The translations under genes were made by a program, and so were the position numbers. A stretch of DNA of 64,000 bases. Source: Diplonema papillatum (Eukaryota > Euglenozoa > Diplonemea > Diplonemida > Diplonemidae). Under the pieces are notes generated by a model. It did no database searches and was not told where the DNA came from. It saw only the letters and a list, made by a program, of their open reading frames with translations. Of this stretch, positions 1 to 11,400 are shown piece by piece. Positions within the stretch are counted from its first letter, which is position 1. Each line of letters starts with the position of its first letter. The stretch lies in contig JAPJBO010000995.1 of NCBI GenBank assembly GCA_030068145.1, positions 16,130-80,129 of the forward strand, written 5' to 3'.

Positions 1-1095
1 CGCTTGGAGTGTCCGCTATACTGTCGTGGTTTCAGAAGCCTAGTAGAAGCACCTCGAATATGTTGCTTCTCAGCGTGCTCCTTCAGTTCATCCAATCAGC
101 ATTTGTGTCTGATTCTTCACAGTGGTCGCCACTAACTCTGACTTCTTGGACATGTCAAGCCTAGCGAAAGGGCCTGCTCCGCCAGAAGCGATTTTGCCCA
201 AGTTGCAGTGTCGCAATCAACCTCTGCAAGCAAGGCAGTCCGTCGTTCTTTTCGCCCTTTCGCCTTCGCTGCCCCGGGACTGCAACTCATCAAGTCACAT
301 TTTCCATGCTTGCAAATCCACGGTTGAGAGGTGAACTCATTTACAGAGTCTCCTCAAGAACCGGTAAATGCTAGTCGTAAGCAGAGTTTGGCCCGAAGCA
401 TCTCTCACTCCCTGACTGACCCTTGTTCGGGTACTTGTCGCCGAATTCGAAACTACACGTGGCTGGGACTGCCCCTGTTGGACAGTTTCTAGAAAAGGAA
501 CGGTGCCGCCCCGCGTTTTATCAGTGAACGCGCTCATAACACGAGCGCACTTTCTTGCCACATCGTCGGTCGTCATCTCCGTCAGCTTCTCGAACGGCGA
601 GCACACTCCTGAAACATCGTCGCAGTCTCGGGTGTCTCGTCCCCTCGCGCCCACTGCAATCGGAGTGGACCGAATGGGGCCCCACAGCTTTCGGGGTCCC
701 TTTAGAGCTGCTGGCCCGCAGGTCAACAGAATCCACGTGACACGGAATGCGGGTCGCCGAAACATCGGCTGAGGCTGACAAGAGTCAGTTATGGCCGCAC
801 CTCGCCCGTTCACAGAAACTTCTGTGTCGCTGACATCGCCGACGAGCTGACCCAAAACGTTCAAATCCATTCTCCAAAAAGTCAGAAATAGTGTCTTATT
901 CAAACATTTCTCGACCAATACTGGGTTTGGGGTATAGTGACACAAATTGTCAACGCCGCGGGATATTGCGATGCTATACCCTCCAGAACCCGTATTCTGA
1001 GGCTGAGTGGGGGTCCTTATCCCTTCTAGTAGAACCCTGTTTCGCCTCAGAGGTCGCACACCCCACGTGCACAGCATCGTACTCTTGCCAGAATA
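1..1095 (+). repeat. Dispersed repeat R1, copy 1 (left end cut by window)
   Basis: This stretch reappears at 18714-19770 in the same orientation with scattered substitutions and small indels. Shared landmarks are the segments around 160-260, 380-480, 560-780 and 905-1090 (matching about 18890-19770). Short open frames exist in both copies but do not stay open in the same way, so I do not call a gene. Copy 1 begins at or before base 1. The repeat type is unknown, and no reverse transcriptase or transposase motif is visible in it. Confidence 0.75.
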
Positions 1096-1864
1096 TTTCT
1101 GCCAGGGGGACGCTTAGCCGGTCATTATCTGCAATCTCGCATGCTCCCAGCTTTGCTCCCTTCAGGGCATCGCATACGACCAAAGCACTGGCTGCATCTT
1201 TGCAGCGATTGCACTGGCAGCGTGGAGGTCATGGTCTGGGTCCTCTTCGTCAAACAAGTTGAAGAGCCCTGGGTTGTCAACACGCTCGTAAACCCCGAGC
1301 AAGGAACCCTTGCCCTGTTAGGCTGCTGAGCAAGTCTCGCGCCAACTGCAGTGCTCCCTCCAGTCCTCAGGTCATGAGGGCATTCCGCCCTTATGGCGAG
1401 GTCCACCTGCGCTTCGTGAGTGAGGAACTTGGCGCGTCTGTGTGCCCCTGTCCTCCTGGCGGTGCTCGGGCCAGGCTACCAGTCGTTCAGAGTCAACTAC
1501 ACGTGGGGATTGGCAATCGCAGCGTTTCGGCCTTGGGGTAATTTGGGTGGCGCCGCAGCACAAGGCTCAGTCTTTCCTGCAGACGCTTAAACCCCACGAA
1601 GACTTTGATGTCTCCCGCAATGAAGAGAACCAAATGGATACAGGTCTTGCATTTAACCAATCACCACACTCCCGCCCAAGAGAAGCAGTGTCCTGCCTAA
1701 ACATAAGACAAAAAACTTCCCTCCATAGAGTCGCCGTTTTTGACGTTCACAGAAGACCATTGTCTCACCGGTCATTTCTAGTGTGTCTTTCTGCCCTTCT
1801 GCGCTTTTAAGCACCATGGGGTAGTTGTGGTCATGGGCACCTTTTGTGAGAGAGCGAAAAATAA
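1096..1864. other. Unassigned stretch
   Basis: No convincing coding frame, RNA gene or repeat was recognised. The open frames are short and overlap on both strands without protein-like motifs. Confidence 0.5.
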
Positions 1865-2250
1865 CTATTTATTACCGGTGTCCGCTGAAAGATACAAGTC
1901 TTCAGGTACATGACCGTGTCCACCGAAGGAAGGATCACCGTGGCCCCACCTCAAGCTGCCAGACGCCATGACCGGAGAAAGAGTTCTGCAAAGAGCTGGT
2001 GGATCCGGGAAAATGCCGGAATAGAGCACCCCGGTAGAAAAGTCGGTAAGAAGGCGCCAAGAACCCGGCAAGAACCTAGCAGAAACCCGGCAGAACTCAG
2101 GGTGGGGTCCATTTTTTATTTTTACCTTTCCTGCAGGAACTCTCAGAACTACTCCGGTTTTTGAGGAGCATCCCAGGGTGGCTTGTATACTGCGCAGTAT
2201 TTGCTCTCCTCTCCTCAAAAAGGTGGGACTTCAGGACCTCCGATTATACA
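1865..2250 (-). repeat. Inverted copy of the R1 3' segment with CCGGG module
   Basis: Read on the minus strand, 2046-2240 matches the plus strand of about 19790-20030. It shares a short A/T-rich run, a GGACC motif and several CCGGGTT-type subrepeats. In copy 2 this segment directly follows R1. Here it is inverted and about 0.7 kb away from R1, so the two loci have been rearranged relative to each other. Confidence 0.65.
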
Positions 2251-2788
2251 AAAAAGAGACAGAAGGGGGAGCGGTTTGAAGCCATCAACATCGTCGGGGT
2301 CTTCATGGTGCAAACCACAATGGGCCTGGCAGTGTTTTCGTTGAGGTCATTGAGAGGACTCTTCTCGGATTCTGGATCTCCGAATGGAGCCTTGAACTCG
2401 CTGCGCTCCATCCTGAGACCACAGGGGTGACCCCCGAGGTGACAGAAGCGTGCAGAGCAATCAGAGCTCTGGCGCTTGACCGGTCCACCTCGGCCAAAGG
2501 TCTGCCCCTCAGCATGAGCATCACTGCCCTGAGGCAGCCAAACTTCCTGCCTTCCAGGGGTTTACGGGAATTGACATGCGAGCACGGGTCCAACTACGAG
2601 AACATCATACATCACGTTCTCATTCGGGTAACACCGAAACGTGGCATCCTAAATCTCCAACAGCAGCGAGAACACGCGCATCGGCGTTTTCGGGGATGTA
2701 CATGGGACTGATCGTGTTGCTTTAGCAGTACGTCCGGTAGGATCAAAGTCCGATGGTAAGATTCCGCACGCCTTCTGGTGGTAATATG
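2251..2788. other. Unassigned stretch
   Basis: I see no supported gene or repeat here. Overlapping short frames on both strands have no recognisable motif. Confidence 0.4.
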
Positions 2789-4156
2789 TTACAGAGTGTC
2801 GTGAGCAGCAGTCGATGAGGTAGAAAGAGCGACAGTTCGGTTCAGCCTGTGTATAGGCCGCCGCCTTCCCGTGGATGCTCCGGCCGAGGGGATGGATGGC
2901 TCGCCTTCGGAAGTTTCGTCGGGAGGTTCGTCTTGCTGCGTCGCTGTCAGCCCGCACGTGGGGAACACCATTAAAATGAGGACGACCACCGGCACCGTGA
3001 ACACTGTCGCAGCGATCAAAAATGGTGACACGACTACCTCCGCCGACGTCACATGTTCGTCTGGGTAATACCAAGACTTGTCGTGCCACCTGGCTACCTG
3101 GATTACAGTCAGCAACGAGAACATTCGCAACAGCACCTTACAGCCGGGAACATACGTATTCCACATCGCTTTGATACACATTGACCTGAAACCGGCAGAC
3201 CTTTGTACAGCAGAAGGACAACCAAGAGCGATAAGCGACATCAGACGCAGCACGGTACCCACTGAAAATCCAATAAAAATACTTGTCAAATCTTCGACCC
3301 ACTTACTGTTCGTTTCATTGTCTACGTGATCGCTGATATCTCCCCGGGAAACCAGCAAAGACGAGCCCTCGACAACCTCACCTATTGCGATGAGAACGTT
3401 CACCATGGGGATGACAGCTGGGTCATAGTACGTCCCGGCAAAAAAATGGATCAGAGCAAGGTTCTTCATATTGCTGGACGAGGTCTCGCCGGTACCCAGG
3501 CCCAGTGTGCCGGATGCGGGTGCTGCACATGTGATCAAGAAGGCGAGAATGGCTGGTACAATTTTCGCCCCGACGCCCCAAAACACCATCCACCGCGAAA
3601 AGGTGCTGCCCTGCACGCAGGAGCAGTCGAACTGCTTGGCCACGAAGTAGAACGGCACACATGAGACGACAAGGACAACCGCTACTACCACTAGGCGGGT
3701 CAAGATTACCTTCAGGAAGAAGTTCAGGGTCAGTTTCGAACCAACCATAGTGTGACAGAGCATCATGCCTACTATGACAAAGGACGTTGTGGCGCACAGG
3801 AGAACTGCCAGAGGCCTAAACGTCTCGACAGGGTCTCCTACCAAGTACTGATCCAGCCGGTGACGAACTTCTGTGGTTGGTTTCGCCGTAATCAGGAGGC
3901 TCACTTCGGCTAGGCATCTTGAAGGAATTACCGGAAGATTAAAGCTGAACCGGGTGAACCCTGGGACACCCCCAAAAATGGGGCTGGGTGCCCCAGGTTT
4001 TACCCGGTTCGTCATCTTTTTCCGGGGTTTGCGTATTTTGCAGATTATCGCGACCCTGCTGCTTGCCCGCGACTTCCTTAGGTGCTCAATACTCAGCTCG
4101 ACTCCTAGATGCCGCTGGCATAGGATAGGCTGCAGGACCACCACTGGTGCAGTCAC
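2789..4156 (-). CDS. Hypothetical multi-pass membrane protein
   Basis: A 455-codon open frame. Strongly hydrophobic segments lie near residues 113-137, 146-172, 189-213, 240-262, 288-313, 340-355 and 376-402, so a protein with about six or seven membrane spans is likely. The C-terminal tail (about 405-455) is polar and rich in Ser, Thr, Glu and Arg. No family was recognised, so no transport or receptor role is claimed. The first methionine is doubtful: the N-terminal part runs through a palindromic repeat at 3948-4009, and a related palindrome lies just upstream at 4160-4204. The true start may be downstream, or the gene may have introns. This is one of the few candidates here for a host gene rather than mobile DNA. 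Confidence 0.45.
   Translation of the reverse strand: MTAPVVVLQPILCQRHLGVELSIEHLRKSRASSRVAIICKIRKPRKKMTNRVKPGAPSPIFGGVPGFTRFSFNLPVIPSRCLAEVSLLITAKPTTEVRHRLDQYLVGDPVETFRPLAVLLCATTSFVIVGMMLCHTMVGSKLTLNFFLKVILTRLVVVAVVLVVSCVPFYFVAKQFDCSCVQGSTFSRWMVFWGVGAKIVPAILAFLITCAAPASGTLGLGTGETSSSNMKNLALIHFFAGTYYDPAVIPMVNVLIAIGEVVEGSSLLVSRGDISDHVDNETNSKWVEDLTSIFIGFSVGTVLRLMSLIALGCPSAVQRSAGFRSMCIKAMWNTYVPGCKVLLRMFSLLTVIQVARWHDKSWYYPDEHVTSAEVVVSPFLIAATVFTVPVVVLILMVFPTCGLTATQQDEPPDETSEGEPSIPSAGASTGRRRPIHRLNRTVALSTSSTAAHDTL
3948..4009. repeat. Palindromic repeat (hairpin), copy 1
   Basis: An imperfect inverted repeat whose arms start with AACCGGGTGAACC and end with GGTTTTACCCGGTT. It lies inside the open frame of the membrane-protein candidate and has a relative at 4160-4204. 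It resembles a small MITE-like insertion. Confidence 0.6.
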
Positions 4157-4159
4157 TCA

Positions 4160-4204
4160 GGTGACTCCTGGGACACCCACCCGGGTCCCAGGTTTTACCC
4201 GGTC
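4160..4204. repeat. Palindromic repeat (hairpin), copy 2
   Basis: A shorter relative of the 3948-4009 hairpin. It has the same GGTTTTACCCGGT end and a CTGGGACACCC left arm, and sits about 150 bp from copy 1 in the same orientation. Confidence 0.55.
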
Positions 4205-7200
4205 TATCATTTCCCCGATCGGCTTCAACATAATTTCAATTACGGTAAGTAAAATAACTTCACAGACACGACTACAACAGTCTCCTAGTTGCACAAATAT
4301 TCGAGCCTGTTCTCCGTAACCTACAAATACAAACGACAAATAATTATAGTGAGGATGATACCTACCCTCCCGTGTAGTCGTGTATAAGATTGGATCTTTC
4401 AAGAAATGAACGCGATCTTAACAAACACAGGCGAGCTCGGCCCCTTTCGCCTTATAGTGCCTTGCGTTGCCGCGCCTTGCAACAGTCGACTTCGCCTGAT
4501 CAGTTCCATCGGTTGCATTTAAATCCTGCTGGGAAGACATCCGTTGGAGTTCCACGGACACTTGCCGTGCCCCTTTTAAAAATTCCACGGACGTGTCACG
4601 GCACGTCTTACCAGTTAGAAACCTAGAGCCTGCCGTCTGACCACGACCACACCGCGTGACACCACGACCACACCACGGATACCAGCAGACCCCCCCCCCC
4701 AGGGCCTCTCCCCAACTTTTTCTACTAGTGCACGCGCCAAGTGCGCTAGCAAACCCCACCAGCGCACCCGCAAACCCAAATCCCACGAGACAGTAGTGCA
4801 CTTGTAAAAATTACAAGTGAATTCAGGTGTTTTTCAGGCCAAAACAGTGATTTTTAGGGGGTTTCGCGTGAAGAATTGCGAGATCGAAAACTGGGGAGTT
4901 CATCGATGTGCGCTCCTCGATGTGCACTCCACGATGTACACCCCTCGCCCACGATGTACACCCCTCGGACTAAGTTGGGCAGGGTTGTTGGGAGCCTTTA
5001 TGGGAATCATCTCCCTTGATATACAGCCGCGCCGTTGAAAAAGGGTGAGGAGCAGCGCGCACCCAACTGGAACTGTACGCACTGTCCAGCCCCTTTACCC
5101 TGAGACTTTTGTTGAGCTAGTTGACCAAAGTTGACAGCTGCCGAGGAAAGGCGTCTACAAAATGAGAAGAAACGGAGGCAAAAGAGACGCACTGTGAGTG
5201 GTGTCGTGCCAAATTCACAACAGCGAAACACACTCAATGGCGACGTGAGCGGGGAGCGGGGAACCCTGAGCAGAAGCGGCCACCTCCAGTCGGCCCGAGC
5301 ATGCCTGCCACTTCCAGACACGCTTCAGCACGGAGGCTTTGCCCAAGCAGGGTGTTGTTGCCGATGGGCTAGGTCCTTTCAGGGTCCTTTCAGGCCTTTC
5401 AGGGTCCTTTCAGGGTCCCGGCAGTTTGGCGACACATTCTGCGGGCGTTTTATCAACCCACACCGGTGTGCATCAAACCTTCCTGGGGTTTCCGAATGTT
5501 TTTGGGTTCCCTGTGTGGTTGTGTCCTAGTCGGGCTGTTTTTTTGTGGTGGAGATGCCGAAATGTGAGTAAGCCCATCAATGTAGCAGTGTTGCCATGAG
5601 ATTAGTACTGCTTGAGGTTTGGCGGTTGCTTGGTCGGGTCAGGGTGTTGGGAACGAACGCGGTGTACCTACTGCTTCATTTTATTGTCGTTGATTTTTGG
5701 GGGTTGCTGCCGCTGCCGTGCTTTGCGTTCTCACCTTCTTCCTACTGCTTGTAGGGCCCATGTTGCCCATTCAGCGCACTTGTCTTCCGGGCAGCTGGCA
5801 CGTCGCCCGCTGTGCCAGAATGTGTTGAGAGGTGGCCTTTTCGTTGCACCCTCCTAAACCACATATCTCCGTTGTGCCGTTTTGTAGATCGCCTCACTAG
5901 CGCACTGCTCCGCTGAACTTCCGGAGTTGGTGCAGCGTCTTGCCGTTGATGCTGCTCTGTGGTGCGTTCGGTCGCTCTCGGAGTCTGCTGTTCCTCTGAT
6001 ACTCGAGGGTCCTCTGTGCAAACCTGCCGATTTCCTCCATCTGCACTAGGCCGGCGGCATCTTGGGCGCATACATGTTGAAGGCCTGCATCATGGTAGAC
6101 CGATCCACATCAAAGACGCTTCGTCCGTTCAGCGCTCTTCCTGCTGCCTCGTCCGCTTTTTTATGTTTACGAAACCACACAAATTTCTGACTATTTTCGA
6201 GCCTCTAAGCCGCCCAAACAACTTTCCCTCGTGAACCCTCCGTGGATCTTCCATACCGTAAGCAGAAAAAAGTTGGACAAAACAGTTAGACCATTATGTC
6301 CGGTCCAACTTATTTCCGCCAGGCACGTATCCACTTGGGCGGGGTAGGGCCGATGGGCATGAGGTAAAAAAAGTCCCTTGACAAATGGGTAGTCAGGCGC
6401 GAGAGATGCGTTGGGTTTCTTCTTGAGCGTACCGAGATCGTACACTATTGGCGGCTCATATTTTTTCCGTCACTGTCAGCCAACCTCGATCCACCTCGTT
6501 TGCACACTGCATTTTCGCGTTTGCACTCCAAAGCAATGGGACAGACGGTGGACGCATTTTAGTCCACCCTCGGCACTGACCAACCGCAACCAGTCGCGAT
6601 CAAACATCCTTTCACGCAACAATCCTTTACCTCCAGGGCCATGGCTACCAATGGCTGGACCATGTCCAGGGTGCTTCGTTGCGAGTTGCTGGAAGGGTTA
6701 CGTAGTGCCGCGCAGTGTTCGGGGACTCCTGGTGGCGGGCCCATGCGCGACTTTCAAACTACGGAGTGGAGCGAGTGCTGTTCAGTGGACAGCCGCGAAA
6801 TTTCACTAAGTGCACGGGACCCCCCGAAAAAGTTGGACCGAACAAAAGTTGGACCGGCAGAGCCCGAAATAGGTGAGTTGGACCATTTTGTCCAAATGGC
6901 TTTCTGGTACCAGGACGTACCTGTGTACGACTCTGCTCTGAAAGGACAAGAATTCCTGACACAAGGATTTCTTGTATGCTCCTCCCTCGAGCTCCGTCTC
7001 TTCCCATGTTATTTTGTTCCGTGTTCCCACCGCATTGAGCCACAGGGGAGTCTCGTTCGAGTGTTCACGTTTGCCTTGGAGTGGGAAACCTGGATCGACG
7101 CGGTCTGCCTACGCGCGGGGTCTCAAGCACTGGGTTGACACTTAGCTCTGCTCTCCCAGCCCCATTTTGACAAGTTAGGTGAAAAAGAATTAGCCGGTTC

Positions 7201-7310
7201 TTCTGAAGGTGTGCTTCACTTGCCGCAATTTATTCTTGTTTCACCCTGAAACACCTGCCAAAACACCTGAAATCACTTGTAGATTTTACTCGTGCACTAG
7301 AAGACTTTTC
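4205..7310. other. Unassigned stretch with minor tandem repeat
   Basis: No gene could be supported over about 3.1 kb. The region has a short tandem repeat of CCTTTCAGGGT at about 5371-5425. It also has AAGTTGGAC motifs at 6268-6315 and 6828-6895 that hint at a small repeat. Open frames are short, on both strands, and lack motifs. Confidence 0.4.
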
Positions 7311-7999
7311 GAGACTGGAGGTCCTATGAACATGCAGTGTGAACAGCCTCTATTCGAGCCAACCCGGCTTTAATGCGTGAAAAAGTGTATTGTTTTTGGA
7401 CTGGATTACAGTGCGGAGCTAGCTTTTTCCTCCCCTGCCGATATGCGTACGGGTGGCAGAGTGGCTGGACGAAGGCCTTCGGGCATGGTGGCCCGGGTTC
7501 GAGCCCCGCCCGTGACATTTTCCCGGTCGGGGATTGTTTTCGAGGTTTGTTGCGTTTCGGGGTCTAATGTGCCCGAATTTGCGTTTCTTGCGGAGTTTCT
7601 CAGTATCTCGCGATATTTGGGTCACCCCGTCGGCCCTGGGAGAGGGCCGGCAGGGGGGGGACGGACGGGAAAAGGCTGCCCCAGGGGGGGTCCGGGGGGG
7701 GGCGGCCTGGTACGAGCGCCAAACTTTACCCGTGCTCGGTGGGTCGGGGGGCGTCCGGGGGGGGTGCCCCCCCCCGGGTACGAGCACCCACCTTGGCTTC
7801 ACCGGACTTTACCACCCTGGCCGAACTTCGCTTCGTGCCCGAACTTTTTTTAGTGCCAGCGCTTAGCACCAGAACTTAGCAACGCCCGAACTTAGCATCA
7901 CTCGAACTTAGCATTGCCCGAACTTAGCTTCGCCCGAACTTTACTGTTCCCCGAACTTTAACTCCTGCCTCCAGTCTCGCCACGCGCCGGCCTTAGCCG
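7311..7999 (+). mobile_element. Composite SINE-like repeat, copy 1
   Basis: The whole unit recurs at 36178-37083 with the same order of parts: a leader beginning GAGACTGGAGGTCC, a tRNA-like head, a common body, a G-rich tract, a tandem array of a 16-bp unit (CGAACTTTGCTTCGCC and variants), and a common end that reads GCCGGCCTTAGCCG. Here the array is short and worn (about 7810-7955, roughly eight units). The tRNA-like head indicates an RNA polymerase III-derived SINE. The element encodes no protein. Variation in array length between the copies is marked. Confidence 0.65.
7447..7516 (+). promoter_or_regulatory. tRNA-like head with pol III A and B boxes
   Basis: An A-box match TGGCAGAGTGG lies at 7454-7464 and a perfect B-box GGTTCGAGCCC at 7496-7506. 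These are the internal promoter elements of tRNA genes and tRNA-derived SINEs. The acceptor and T stems pair only partly, so this is better read as a SINE head than as a working tRNA gene. In the second copy (about 36314 onward) the A box survives but the B box is degraded. Confidence 0.6.
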
Positions 8000-8119
8000 A
8001 GCGCACGTACTACTAGTGCACTTGTAAACCAGTTTCACTGTAAAACCACTCGTAAATTTACTAGTGAAAGCCTTTGCTTGATGTACTACTGCACCGTGTG
8101 CACTCACTGCCGGGGGGCC

Positions 8120-9837
8120 CGCTAGCGGGGCCAAAACCCATTACAGTATGTTATCCAAACTTTGAACCCATTACGGTACATGATCCAAACTTTGAACCCA
8201 TTACGGTATGGTCCCAAACTTTGAACCCATTACGGTATGGTTTTCCAAACTTTGAACGAATTACGGTAGGTTCCAAACTTTGAAACCCATTACGGTATGG
8301 TTTTCAAACTTTGAACCCATTACGGTATGGTTTTCAAACTTTGAACGAATTCCGGCAAGTGTAAAATTTGAGCCCAATTTAGGTACCATTGTCAGTCGAA
8401 GTCTGCAAGTTGTTAACAACGCATGTAATTGGGCGACAAATTCATCTTCTGTGGTGACTCTACAGTGCCACGTCAGTGGTCGATCAGTCAGACTCTAAGG
8501 CGGACGGGTGATGGTTGCAGCTACCATGTCTTCAGTTGGCCGATCCTAAGTCATCATCCTTCTGCACCGCAGTAGCAACAGATTCACTTTCATCTCCAAT
8601 TCGGCGACCTCCGAAATCCACGTTCAACGCAAAGATGCGGCGTTAGTCTGTGACACGTGAACGGTTGGCTGTGTGCTGTTGCTACAGCTGTAGTAAACCT
8701 CGTGATCAGCAGGCAGTGAAACCTACGGCCACGTCCGGATTGTGATTGGACCGGAAGAAGCTGTTTTGGGAAGCTGTGGAACGTTCGCGCCATTCGCAGA
8801 TGATTCTGTCCATCACTTGCGTCAACAGGAAGGCGAAAAGAGAGAGATGAGGAGGAGGAAGGGTAAAACTTCATGAGTAAACTTCATGATCAGCAGTGAA
8901 AGTTGGCTAATCAACCGTGGGTTTCCGTGCCCCCGTACAGAGGGAGCAGATTTCGAGCAGCATTACTTCGCAGTCGGTCTGACTCCGCGAGCGGCAGCCG
9001 TCTGGATCCGGAAGTAGCAGCGGCGTTTCAGCCACAGGGTCGACTCGAGCGTGAACCTCACCCTGGAACCCTTTCACAAAGTTTCAGGACTCCAAGTCCG
9101 ACTCTAGTTCGCAATCGGACGAGCCCGAATCGGAAGTGGACTCGTCGGGACCTCCTCCCATGAAGTCTGATGACGGAGGGCCGGGCGGACCGCCGACCGG
9201 CTGGACAGGGAAGGAAGGCATTGGACCGGACCCCGGGGTGGGCGGATCAGGGGCGAGTGCGCCGCCATGGTGGTTGCCCAACCATGCACCGACTCTTCTT
9301 CAAACCCGAGCACTTCCCCTGGGGATGCATCTGTGCGAGGTCCTTCAGCAATCGAGAGGTCCAAAGCAAGCAGCCAACCTCGAGCATGTGCCAAAAGACA
9401 CAAACTGGATCCATCGACGCCAACTTCACATCTATGATCTCTCTCCACGTCCGCTTCTACGTATCTCGTTGGTGTTGGGCTTATAACCTGACAGTGACAC
9501 CGAAATGGGCTCAAACTTTGAGAGTCAAAGTTTAGAAATCATGCCGGAATCGGTTCAAATTTGGAACCTCACCGTAATGGGTTCAAAGTTTGAAAACCAT
9601 ACCGTAATGGGTTCAAAGTTTGAAAACCATACCGTAATGGGTTCAAAGTTTGGGATCATACCGTAATGGGTTTCAAAGTTTGGAACCTACCGTAATTCGT
9701 TCAAAGTTTGAAAATCCATACCGTAATGGGCTCAAAGTTTGGATTGACATACCGTAATGGGTTCAAAGTTCGGACCATACTGTAATTCGTTTAAAGTTTG
9801 GATAACATACTGTAATGGGTTTTGGCCCCCGCTAGCG
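8120..9837. mobile_element. Foldback-type element with minisatellite inverted ends
   Basis: The outer ends are inverted repeats: GCTAGCGGGG followed by CCAAAACCCATTACAGTATG on the left (8121 onward), and its reverse complement ending at 9837 on the right. Both arms consist of tandem units of about 30 bp containing AACTTTGAACCCATTACGG, in opposite orientation on the two sides. The left arm covers about 8131-8395 and the right arm about 9507-9825. Long inverted ends made of tandem subrepeats are the hallmark of foldback elements. The interior (8400-9505) has open frames on both strands but none I recognise as a transposase. No clear target duplication was found. Confidence 0.7.
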
Positions 9838-10628
9838 TGCATGGGTACAGGTAAATGTATACCCGATGTGAAAACAGGAAACATGCCCGCGAAGCCACGC
9901 TCCAGGGGCGGTTACAAAGCCAGCTCGTGATCAAGCTCACGAGCCACCAAGCCTTTATCGGACAAGCTTGGTCAAGACTGGCACAACCTTTTGAACGTTC
10001 GAGCCTGTGGCAGATGCACGGTGGGTGGATGGGTAGGTGGATGGGCGAACACGTGTGTGGGGCGGGTCTGCTAAATTTTCACCTGGTGCAAGTGTAGGTC
10101 CGCCAGATGTAGATTCATCCAGGATCAAACTACAAGCGGCTGCACTACTTACAGGGAAGTAGTTACTGTTGTGAGTTCTTTGTGCATCTGGGCGGGGGCT
10201 TAGAAATATTTACTACAACAGACTCAAACTCGTGCTTAAGCCAGGATGCCCACTCTTCTGTCTTTCTGCTGGGCTCTTGGGAGCAGCCCAGTTCACATAC
10301 GCTCTTCATGCGCGACGTTTCACCAAGTCTTCCATAATTTGCCCTGGCGGTATTTCTAGCGTGTATTGTGAAGTCGCTTTTCTGGGGGCATGAGAAACGA
10401 TATTACCGGGGGAGGTAGACGTTACTAAAACTGCAGAAGAGTTCGTGTCCGGAGCAGGTCTCTTGTTCTTGGCTTCTGGTTCAGTGGAACTTACTGCGTA
10501 CGTTCCACAAGTCGGGCCACTGCACTATTGCCCCGAAAGATGGTCGCTGCACGGTATCTCGTGTCTTTCTCACTGTATCTAGACTGTTTCTTGTAGCTGT
10601 TTTCTTCTTTAAAAGGCCAACCAGTTTT
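9838..10628. other. Unassigned stretch
   Basis: No supported gene or repeat. Confidence 0.4.
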
Positions 10629-10728
10629 TCGTCAGACCAACCTGTCGACCAAAACAACTCTGACTGCGACAACAATCAAGCACACACACAACTCAACTCC
10701 GGATGAACACCTTACACAAATCCTGATG

Positions 10729-11055
10729 TCACAACAGAACCCGATACAACATTGCAGGAAAGGGGTGCTGATACAGACCAATGATGACGACGACCAATAC
10801 GGCGCCCTGCGTGACCGCCAGGGCAATCGTAACAAATGCATAGACACGGAGTGTTCGCATTTCGTCTTCGTCCTGCAGCATCTCTCGTAAGGTAAGCGTT
10901 TCCTTCGGCCTGCTGCGTACCACAATGCCGACATCCGCTTCTGTCTGAGTTGTGTCATCAGAGTTTGTCTCAACGGCTTCAGCAGACCTCAGCACCTTCG
11001 ACATCTCCTCGTTCAAATTCATCGTTCGCCCAACAAGAAGCTTTTCCGCCCGCAA
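10729..11055 (-). CDS. Hypothetical single-span membrane protein or exon
   Basis: A 108-codon frame. Residues 1-70 are polar and acidic, with many Glu, Asp and Thr. They are followed by a clear hydrophobic segment at about 72-94 and a short tail. This layout could be a type II or tail-anchored protein, or one exon of a longer membrane protein. No family was recognised, and there is no supporting neighbour. The call rests only on the frame and the membrane segment. Confidence 0.3.
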   Translation of the reverse strand: MRAEKLLVGRTMNLNEEMSKVLRSAEAVETNSDDTTQTEADVGIVVRSRPKETLTLREMLQDEDEMRTLRVYAFVTIALAVTQGAVLVVVIIGLYQHPFPAMLYRVLL

Positions 11056-11300
11056 AAAAACGGCAAGGTATCGTCGCGTGCAATCTCTTTCAGCGTAAAA
11101 TGTCGAGTGCCATTGTTTCCCAGAGATACGAAAATGCTTCCCTACAAAGGGCTTGGTTCCTGCTTCGGCAATTCACGTCTTGTCTTTTATGTTTTGTCTG
11201 CTCCCGCCGCAGCACAGGCGCTGCTGTCCTTTCTGATGATGCCCCGGGGGCGGACTGCAACAGCGACGACGGCGCAGGCTTTTTTTTTTTCGTAATAATG

Positions 11301-11400
11301 GTGTGATCCACCCTGGAGTTTTTCCGGGTTTGTGCCGGGTTTGTGCCGGGTTTGTACCGGGGGGGGGTCCGGGTTTTTTATTTTTCTCTCCCCAGCACCC
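11301..11400 (-). repeat. CCGGG module, core-inverted type
   Basis: Contains GGTGTGATCCA, then three or four CCGGGTTTGTG-type subrepeats, a G-run and an A/T-rich run (TTTTTTATTTTT). Four other copies were found, near 2046-2130, 12830-12914, 17291-17370 and 19945-20035. Relative to the flanking GGATCACACC and A/T-rich marks, the CCGGG core here points the opposite way from the copies at 12830 and 19945. Confidence 0.55.

Noticed and set aside
7447-7516. Functional tRNA gene
   Set aside because: A and B boxes are good, but acceptor and T stems pair poorly and the unit is part of a larger dispersed repeat.
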